Assembly: GCA_945910715.1 (NCBI GenBank)
Contig: CAMDZU010000026.1
Coordinates: 1-10,759, forward strand
Reading direction: 5' to 3'
Length of the DNA stretch: 10,759 nucleotides
From: an uncultured Clostridia bacterium
GTDB taxonomy: Bacteria; Bacillota; Clostridia; Oscillospirales; Ruminococcaceae
Numbering within the stretch: the first letter of the stretch is position 1; every line of letters begins with the position of its first letter. This document shows, in pieces, positions 6,475 to 10,759 of this stretch. Both the position numbers and the translations under genes were made by a program. Below the pieces are notes generated by a model. It did not search any database. It was given only the letters and a program-made list of their open reading frames with translations, and was not told the DNA's origin.

Positions 6475-6610
6475 GAAAATGCCAAGTATTCTGACTTGAA
6501 ATCAACCTCTGACTGCGCCTTCCCGGGTTACCAGTGACATAATGCAGCCTTCGTCCTTCTCACAGCAGCGGGGACTGTTACGGTTTCTCACCGTATTCCA
6601 TGACAAATTC
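6475..6610 (-). ncRNA. Cobalamin riboswitch
   Basis: Read on the minus strand, the leader of the DUF4430 gene carries the conserved cobalamin-riboswitch blocks in order. The P3-type hairpin ACGGT-GAGAA-ACCGT is at 6580-6594. The block CCCCGCTGCTGTGA is at 6560-6573. CACTGGTAACCCGGGAAGGC is at 6517-6536. The closing AGTCAGAATACTTGGCA is at 6480-6496. A P1 helix can form between 6601-6610 and 6475-6484 with one 2x2 internal mismatch. No terminator hairpin lies between the aptamer and the start codon, and the ribosome binding site (6459-6464) is 10 bases past P1. Control is therefore probably translational, with expression falling when cobalamin is abundant. The sub-class (AdoCbl, MeCbl or aquo-Cbl) cannot be called reliably by eye. 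Confidence 0.93.
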
Positions 6611-6644
6611 TGTTATTTTATTTCAGCTTTGCGCTGATAAGTAA

Positions 6645-6673
6645 ATTATATAATAATGTCTTATCAACGTCAA
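6645..6673 (-). promoter_or_regulatory. Promoter of the riboswitch-DUF4430 transcript
   Basis: On the minus strand TTGACG (6668-6673), exactly 17 bases, TATAAT (6645-6650). The predicted start near 6638 lies about 28 bases before the 5' side of the riboswitch P1 helix, so the whole aptamer is transcribed. Confidence 0.8.
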
Positions 6674-6692
6674 TAATAAAAATAGACAATAA

Positions 6693-6725
6693 AAAATCCC
6701 CGAAGACAATGCCTTTGGGGATTTT
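6693..6725 (-). terminator. Terminator of the sugar ABC transporter operon
   Basis: AAAATCCCC and GGGGATTTT (6693-6701 and 6717-6725) pair over 9 bases. AAG and CTT inside add three more pairs. On the minus strand the stem runs into TTTTTTATT. It lies 27 bases after the stop of the last permease gene. Confidence 0.88.
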
Positions 6726-6752
6726 GATATTACTTGTTTCGCTTTGTAACAA

Positions 6753-7634
6753 TCAGCCCTTAACAGCGCCGAGTGTTACGCCCTTGATGATAAATCTTGA
6801 TAAGAAGAGATATACAATTACAACAGGGATAATTGCAAGTAAGATGATCATGTAAACCTCACCCATATCGCCTGCCTGCGAATTGATACGGGAACGTACA
6901 ATCGAAAGCATGATAGGTAATGTGATGATTTCCTTCTTGTCTAAGATAAGAGCAGGGGTGAAGAAGTTGTTCCACGACGCAACGAATGCGAAAATCATCT
7001 GAACAGCCATCGCCGGTCTTAAGATAGGCATACAAATGGTGTTGAAGGTTCTGAACTCGTTTGAGCCGTCAACACGGGCAGCCTCAACAATTTCAAGAGG
7101 CAGAGTACTGTCAATGTACTGCTTCATATAGAAATAAGTTGCAGGAGCTGCAATTGCAGGGATAATCAGCGGCCAGTAGGTGTTTGTAAGGTTTAAGTTG
7201 TTTACAATCTGTACGAAACCTAATGCTGAAACCTGTGTAGGAATCATCATAACCAAGATGATGAACTTATGAGCCAGATTCTTGCCCTTGAAGTCGTAAA
7301 CGCAGATACCGTATGCTGTCAGCGCTGAGAAATATGTACCAAGGAGACATGTGCAGGCAGCGACGATAAAGCTGTTTAACAGACCCTGTGGAAGGAAGAA
7401 GATGCTTGTATCGTTCCATGCAGTAATGAGGTTGTCAATGAAATGCTCCTTTGGAAGTATTTCAAAACCTGCCTGAAGCTGTGCGTTGGATCTGGTGGAG
7501 TTGATGATCATCAGATAGAATGGGAAAAGGCTCAGGAAAGTAACAAATGCAAGGAAAATATAGGAAAATACTCTTGAAGTAATAAGGGAGAATTTGCTGG
7601 TGTGGATTTTGTAATCCTCAAGATTGTTTGCCAT
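6753..7634 (-). CDS. Carbohydrate ABC transporter permease (MalG-type, CUT1)
   Basis: A 293-residue integral membrane protein with six predicted helices (first about 23-45, last about 260-283). It carries the cytoplasmic EAA loop EAARVDG (184-190) followed by P203, which docks onto the transporter ATPase. The C-terminus FIIKGVTLGAVKG is typical of MalG-type subunits of sugar importers. It is the last gene of the operon: its ATG (7634) is 2 bases after the stop of the other permease, and its ribosome binding site GGAGG lies within that gene's final codons, suggesting translational coupling. It forms a heterodimeric channel with the upstream permease. The substrate is probably an oligosaccharide but cannot be fixed from the sequence. 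Confidence 0.95.
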   Translation of the reverse strand: MANNLEDYKIHTSKFSLITSRVFSYIFLAFVTFLSLFPFYLMIINSTRSNAQLQAGFEILPKEHFIDNLITAWNDTSIFFLPQGLLNSFIVAACTCLLGTYFSALTAYGICVYDFKGKNLAHKFIILVMMIPTQVSALGFVQIVNNLNLTNTYWPLIIPAIAAPATYFYMKQYIDSTLPLEIVEAARVDGSNEFRTFNTICMPILRPAMAVQMIFAFVASWNNFFTPALILDKKEIITLPIMLSIVRSRINSQAGDMGEVYMIILLAIIPVVIVYLFLSRFIIKGVTLGAVKG

Positions 7635-7636
7635 TA

Positions 7637-8578
7637 TTACTTGCCTCCTTTCTTCTTCTTTTTATCGGATGGGATAAGGGACTTGAATACAATAATGCTG
7701 AGTAAGCCTGTTATTACGAACAGAACGAGGGAAACAGCACCAGCCATACCGTAGTTCTTACTTGTTCCGATAAATCTGTTCAGGTACATTACCAGAGTCA
7801 TTGTGGTTCTGTTAGGAGTACCAAGACCTGCAGAAATAATCTGCGGTACGTCGAACATCTGCAGACCACCGATGAGTGCTGTGATAAGTACATAAACGAT
7901 GATTGGCATAAGTAAAGGAAGCGTGATTTTGAAGAATACCTGTCTTGAGTTTGCGCCGTCGATTGAAGCAGCTTCAAACAAGCTCTGGTCGATACCCATA
8001 ATACCTGCCATAAGAAGGATTGTTGTGTTACCGAACCACATTAAGAAGTTGATAAACGCAATAATCGTACGAGCGGACCATTCATTGTTGAAGAACATGA
8101 ATACTTCGCCGCCCATTGCCTGGATAATCTGGTTGATAGGGCCAACGTTTGAAAACAGTGTGAAGAATAACATCGAGAATGCGGAAGCCATGATAAGGTT
8201 CGGCATATAGATAACTGTTTTGAAGAACTGCTGACCTTTGATTCTCATTCTTGCGCTTGTAAAGATTACGGCAAGTAAAAGAGCAAATACAATCTGCGGA
8301 ATTGCACCCATAAGCCACATAATAATGGTATTAGAGGTATATACAAGAATATCTATAGTACCATTATTGCTCACAGTGAACAGGGAAATATAGTTGTCAA
8401 GTCCGACGAAATTCGGTCCGATCTGCTTTAAACCGTCCATATAGTTTTCAAAGAAGCTGTTATAGAAGGTCATGAACAGCGGAACCAGCGAGCAAAGAGT
8501 ATATACTATAAAGAACGGTGCGATAAAAGCATATCCCCACTTCGCATAGCTTATTGACTTGTGCTTTTTAGAATTCAT
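7637..8578 (-). CDS. Carbohydrate ABC transporter permease (MalF-type, CUT1)
   Basis: A 313-residue integral membrane protein with about six helices (first about 15-42). The EAA loop reads EAASIDGANSRQVFFKITLP (residues 203-222 by this start, 6 more from the alternative start). The C-terminal tail is very basic (DKKKKKGGK). The ATG at 8578 is preferred to the in-frame ATG at 8596. AGAGGG (8588-8593) is 9 bases before 8578, whereas nothing like a ribosome binding site precedes 8596. It pairs with the downstream MalG-type subunit (gap of 2 bases) and takes substrate from the lipoprotein encoded just upstream. A strong hairpin separates it from that gene and probably sets the lower expression usual for permeases. 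Confidence 0.94.
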   Translation of the reverse strand: MNSKKHKSISYAKWGYAFIAPFFIVYTLCSLVPLFMTFYNSFFENYMDGLKQIGPNFVGLDNYISLFTVSNNGTIDILVYTSNTIIMWLMGAIPQIVFALLLAVIFTSARMRIKGQQFFKTVIYMPNLIMASAFSMLFFTLFSNVGPINQIIQAMGGEVFMFFNNEWSARTIIAFINFLMWFGNTTILLMAGIMGIDQSLFEAASIDGANSRQVFFKITLPLLMPIIVYVLITALIGGLQMFDVPQIISAGLGTPNRTTMTLVMYLNRFIGTSKNYGMAGAVSLVLFVITGLLSIIVFKSLIPSDKKKKKGGK

Positions 8579-8607
8579 AAGCTGATACCCTCTCATTCAT
8601 ATAAGTA

Positions 8608-8639
8608 AGAGGCAGGGCAAATTAACTTGCCCCACCTCT
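8608..8639 (-). promoter_or_regulatory. Intercistronic hairpin between binding protein and permeases
   Basis: The arms 8608-8620 and 8627-8639 pair over 13 positions on the minus strand (AGAGGTGGGGCAA with TTGCCCTGCCTCT, two G-T wobbles) with a 6-base loop. It is followed by TACTTAT rather than a clean U-tract. It is therefore more likely a leaky attenuator or a 3'-end stabiliser of the binding-protein mRNA than a full terminator, giving excess binding protein over permease. Confidence 0.7.
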
Positions 8640-8682
8640 CTTTTAATCATCTGAGCGTAAACAAGTTGCCGAGCAAGATGAC

Positions 8683-10158
8683 TTACGGAGTCTCAATTGC
8701 AGCGTATGTTTCGTTTACATAAGCGTAGAAGTTGTTAAGAGCAGTTTCCTTATCGCAAACACCTGTGAAGTAGTCAAGGATTGTTGACTGGTACTTTTCG
8801 TTAAGGAGCTGATCGTAAATTGTGTTGTTCTCGAACTTGATGTTCTTAGCGAGGTCAACGAAGATAGCTGTATCGTTCTGTCCACCGAGGAATGCGTTGC
8901 CGTAGTCTGGGTCTTCAGCATACTTCTGGTTTACAGCAGAGTTGTTTGTGAACTGGCTTTCGTTTTCAATAAGAGCGGAGCAAACGTCTTCGTTCTCTGT
9001 GAATGCCTTCATGATGCTTGCAAGCATTTCTGTGTTGTCTGAACCTTCAGCAGCGAGGATCCAAGTACCGCCCCAGAAGAATGCCTGTGGTCCCTGGCAG
9101 ATAGCCCAGTCGCCGTAGCAGCCGTTGTCAGGATCCTGAGCGTTGCCCATGCAGAAGTTGTAGTACCAAGCAGGACCGAAGAAGCACATTGTCTTACCGT
9201 CCTTGAACATCTGCTGGTTCTTTTCATCGCCCCATACGCCTGATGTAAGTGTGTAGCCGTTCTTTAAGTATGTTTCAGCCTGGTTTGTCCAGTCTTCAAC
9301 AACTGATGGCATTGTGAGCTTGCCGTCTGTTACCCAAGCGGATGTAGAGTTGTTGGAGAATACACGATATGTTTCGCAGTAGGAAGCTGTCATGTAGTAG
9401 CCAAGCTCCTTAGCTGTAGCAGCAACTGCGTCGAACTTCTCCCAAGAATCAAGCTTGCTCTGAACTTCAGCAGGATCAGATGTACCGAGAACAGCATCAG
9501 CAATTGAACGTCTGTAAATTAAAGCAGCAGGGCAGCACTGGAAGGAAACACCCTTCATAACGCCGTTGGAGTCTGTAGCAGCCTGTGCTGTGTATTCGTA
9601 CATTGTGTCGAGCTTGCTAACGCCGATCTTGGAAACGTCCATTGTGTAGTCGGAGTCAACATACTTTAAGATGTAGTCAGCTTCTGCAAGGAACATATCA
9701 ACCTTGTCATCAGCAGCTGCGGAAGCCTGATTACGGAGAGCTTCGTCAAGCTTGTTCTGATATACACCGTCGTCGGATGGGTTGATTACCCAGTTAACTG
9801 TTACGCCCTCAGGGATTCCGGGAGCCTTGTCGAAGTAAATAGGTTCAGCACCGTTTGCATCAACGTCAGCCTGGTTGATAGCTGTTGTACCTGCATAGTA
9901 CTTTTCGAAGAAGCCCTTGAACTCTTCGTTCCATGCGTAAATGTTAAATACCTTACCCTGTTCAGCAGGAGCTGCGTCTGTAACTTCAGCTGTTGTTGTG
10001 TCGCCGCCTGCAGTTGTTGTTTCGCCGCCTGCAGTTGTTGTTTCGCCGTTGGGAGCAGCTGTTGTGCCTGCTGTTGTTGTAGCTGTGTTTCCGCCGCATC
10101 CAGCAAGTGACAGAATCATTGCTGATGTTAAGAACATAGCTAAAATTCTTTTCTTCAT
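8683..10158 (-). CDS. Extracellular sugar-binding lipoprotein (family 1 SBP)
   Basis: A 491-residue lipoprotein. The ATG at 10158 is chosen over an in-frame one at 10320. GGAGG (10168-10172) lies 9 bases upstream of it, the lipoprotein signal starts there, and 10320 precedes the predicted transcription start. Signal MKKRILAMFLTSAMILSLAGC has lipobox LAGC with Cys21. Residues 22-67 are a Thr/Gly/Ala-rich linker with tandem (T)TTAGGE repeats. From about residue 68 the mature fold begins (KVFNIYAWNEEF), with later segments such as the repeated Trp/Tyr/Phe-rich FFGPAWYY and FFWGGTWIL, which suit sugar stacking. It captures a carbohydrate outside the membrane and delivers it to the two permeases. 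As first gene it is likely the most highly expressed. The gut-clostridial look and CUT1 permeases suggest an oligosaccharide; the exact sugar is unknown. Confidence 0.94.
   Translation of the reverse strand: MKKRILAMFLTSAMILSLAGCGGNTATTTAGTTAAPNGETTTAGGETTTAGGDTTTAEVTDAAPAEQGKVFNIYAWNEEFKGFFEKYYAGTTAINQADVDANGAEPIYFDKAPGIPEGVTVNWVINPSDDGVYQNKLDEALRNQASAAADDKVDMFLAEADYILKYVDSDYTMDVSKIGVSKLDTMYEYTAQAATDSNGVMKGVSFQCCPAALIYRRSIADAVLGTSDPAEVQSKLDSWEKFDAVAATAKELGYYMTASYCETYRVFSNNSTSAWVTDGKLTMPSVVEDWTNQAETYLKNGYTLTSGVWGDEKNQQMFKDGKTMCFFGPAWYYNFCMGNAQDPDNGCYGDWAICQGPQAFFWGGTWILAAEGSDNTEMLASIMKAFTENEDVCSALIENESQFTNNSAVNQKYAEDPDYGNAFLGGQNDTAIFVDLAKNIKFENNTIYDQLLNEKYQSTILDYFTGVCDKETALNNFYAYVNETYAAIETP
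10001..10042 (-). repeat. 21-bp tandem repeat coding the lipoprotein linker
   Basis: Two identical 21-base copies (10001-10021 and 10022-10042), with imperfect partial copies on both sides, encode the TTTAGGE-type linker repeat of the binding lipoprotein. Being a multiple of three, changes in copy number would lengthen or shorten the linker without a frameshift. Confidence 0.85.
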
Positions 10159-10185
10159 ACTTTCTTTCCTCCAAAATGGTTTGTT

Positions 10186-10246
10186 GAATGTGTATGTACA
10201 TTCATTTGGTTTGAACGGAAGGGTCACACAAAATATACACACATTC
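10186..10246 (-). repeat. Inverted repeats in the binding-protein mRNA leader
   Basis: GAATGTGT (10186-10193) and ACACATTC (10239-10246) are perfect 8-base arms within the roughly 127-base leader. A shorter, mutually exclusive hairpin (GAATGT with ACATTC, 10186-10203) shares one arm. Alternative leader structures are possible, but no known riboswitch class was recognised. Confidence 0.35.
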
Positions 10247-10291
10247 GTTAGGATATATGTCTTTCGTGATTGTCTTCCGATTTCATTTGTA

Positions 10292-10320
10292 ACTATATCA
10301 CAAATCCGTTTCGTTTGCAA
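10292..10320 (-). promoter_or_regulatory. Promoter of the sugar ABC transporter operon
   Basis: On the minus strand TTGCAA (10315-10320), exactly 17 bases, TATAGT (10292-10297) preceded by TGA, an extended -10. The predicted start is near 10285, leaving about 127 bases of leader before the ATG at 10158. Confidence 0.8.
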
Positions 10321-10354
10321 GTCCTTTTTTTAAATTTTTTGTCATTAAACTTTA

Positions 10355-10366
10355 GGAAACGTTTCC
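10355..10366. promoter_or_regulatory. Operator-like site 1 (GGAAACGTTTCC)
   Basis: A perfect 12-base palindrome centred on AACGTT, the core usual for LacI/GalR-family and CcpA operators. It is centred about 75 bases upstream of the predicted transcription start of the sugar operon, upstream of the -35. That position suits an activator or one partner of a DNA loop better than direct occlusion of RNA polymerase. Confidence 0.6.
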
Positions 10367-10433
10367 AAACTGCGGTTTTTTTTCATCCTTTGGTTAAAAT
10401 GACAAATGAAAAACATTTGTGTACTTCAACTTG

Positions 10434-10446
10434 TGTAAACGTTAAC
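10434..10446. promoter_or_regulatory. Operator-like site 2 (TGTAAACGTTAAC)
   Basis: A near-palindrome around AACGTT (GTnAACGTTnAC), centred exactly 80 bases from site 1. It shares the 11-base string TGTAAACGTTA with site 3, indicating the same binding protein. Confidence 0.5.
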
Positions 10447-10472
10447 TTTTCAAAAAAGCAAGCCTTGAAAAC

Positions 10473-10486
10473 GGCTTTATAAAGCC
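10473..10486. repeat. Perfect 14-bp palindrome
   Basis: GGCTTTATAAAGCC is self-complementary over all 14 bases and lies between operator-like sites 2 and 3. It has no loop and no U-tract on either strand, so a dimeric protein site is more likely than a terminator. Confidence 0.4.
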
Positions 10487-10594
10487 ATTTATCCAATTGT
10501 AACCATTTTGTCATATTTGTTTATTCATAACCTGACATTCTAAAAATTACATAGTTATATTGTTTAAAACGCCGAAAAATTTTTATTGATGATT

Positions 10595-10607
10595 TGTAAA
10601 CGTTATC
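10595..10607. promoter_or_regulatory. Operator-like site 3 (TGTAAACGTTATC)
   Basis: A third AACGTT-centred site, 161 bases from site 2 (about twice the 80-base spacing between sites 1 and 2). It could belong to the sugar operon or to a divergent gene beyond the right edge. Confidence 0.45.
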
Positions 10608-10759
10608 CCGAAAAGTTTCGAAAATTGAAAAAATTCGTGTAAATTTTATTGTAACCGAATTGTAACTTAATAACTTAAAATACAATTTTCTTGTAACTGT
10701 TTTGTAATAATTTTTAACTGAAGGCTTTTCGTTAAATATCACATTTTTTCTCTTTTCTT

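Larger units (their letters stand above)
10321..10759. other. AT-rich non-coding regulatory region at the right edge
   Basis: No credible gene is seen in these roughly 440 bases. They contain the three AACGTT sites, the 14-base palindrome, and an inverted repeat ACAAATG/CATTTGT (10402-10408 and 10414-10420). They also hold copies of TTGTAA(C) on the plus strand at 10497, 10649, 10660, 10691 and 10702. The density of sites suggests a large control region for the sugar operon, perhaps shared with a divergent gene outside the window. Confidence 0.65.

Noticed and set aside
10159..10320. 54-residue N-terminal extension of the sugar-binding protein
   Set aside because: It would place a lipoprotein signal in the middle of the protein, and its start codon lies within the -35 hexamer of the predicted promoter.
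9941..10333. 130-codon plus-strand frame opposite the start of the sugar-binding protein gene
   Set aside because: Repetitive VVVSPPA sequence is the antisense of the Thr-Gly linker repeat; it runs across the promoter and has no family likeness.
10521..10742. A 73-codon minus-strand reading frame in the AT-rich right end
   Set aside because: GTG start without a ribosome binding site, low-complexity AT-driven composition, and it would cover operator-like site 3 and the phased repeats.

Overview
The window looks like chromosomal DNA of a Gram-positive anaerobe of the Clostridia, most likely a gut Ruminococcus/Oscillospirales-type organism. This is inferred from Thr/Glu-rich linkers behind lipoprotein signals, an NPSTG sortase signal, strong AGGAGG-type ribosome binding sites, TTGACA/TATAAT promoters with extended -10 elements, and AT-rich intergenic DNA. 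No mobile element, tRNA, rRNA or CRISPR array was seen.

Layout, left to right. Positions 1-2697 (minus strand) hold a two-gene heterodimeric ABC exporter; the second gene runs off the left edge. The complete subunit has a degenerate ATPase site (Asp for the catalytic Glu, Gln for the H-loop His). Divergent from it is a TTG-started Sfp-type phosphopantetheinyl transferase (2932-3570). Its 3' end overlaps a convergent DtxR/MntR-family metalloregulator (3533-3913). Next comes an XRE helix-turn-helix protein fused to a zinc ribbon (4091-4540), with a perfect 17-bp inverted repeat upstream. A bidirectional terminator separates it from a minus-strand lipoprotein (4640-5392) resembling the IseA DL-endopeptidase-inhibitor family.

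The most notable unit is at 5482-6673 (minus): a sigma-A-like promoter, a cobalamin riboswitch, a secreted DUF4430 (transcobalamin-like) protein with a C-terminal NPSTG sortase signal, and a hairpin terminator. Together these suggest a cobalamin-repressed, cell-wall-anchored protein that captures cobalamin or a related corrinoid.

Positions 6693-10320 (minus) hold a CUT1-type sugar-uptake operon: promoter, lipoprotein binding protein, intercistronic hairpin, two permeases and terminator. It has no ATPase gene, so a shared ATPase elsewhere is likely. The roughly 440 bases upstream are AT-rich and apparently non-coding. They carry three AACGTT-centred operator-like sites (LacI/CcpA type), a perfect 14-bp palindrome and helically phased TTGTAA repeats, so this is the most regulated-looking DNA in the window.
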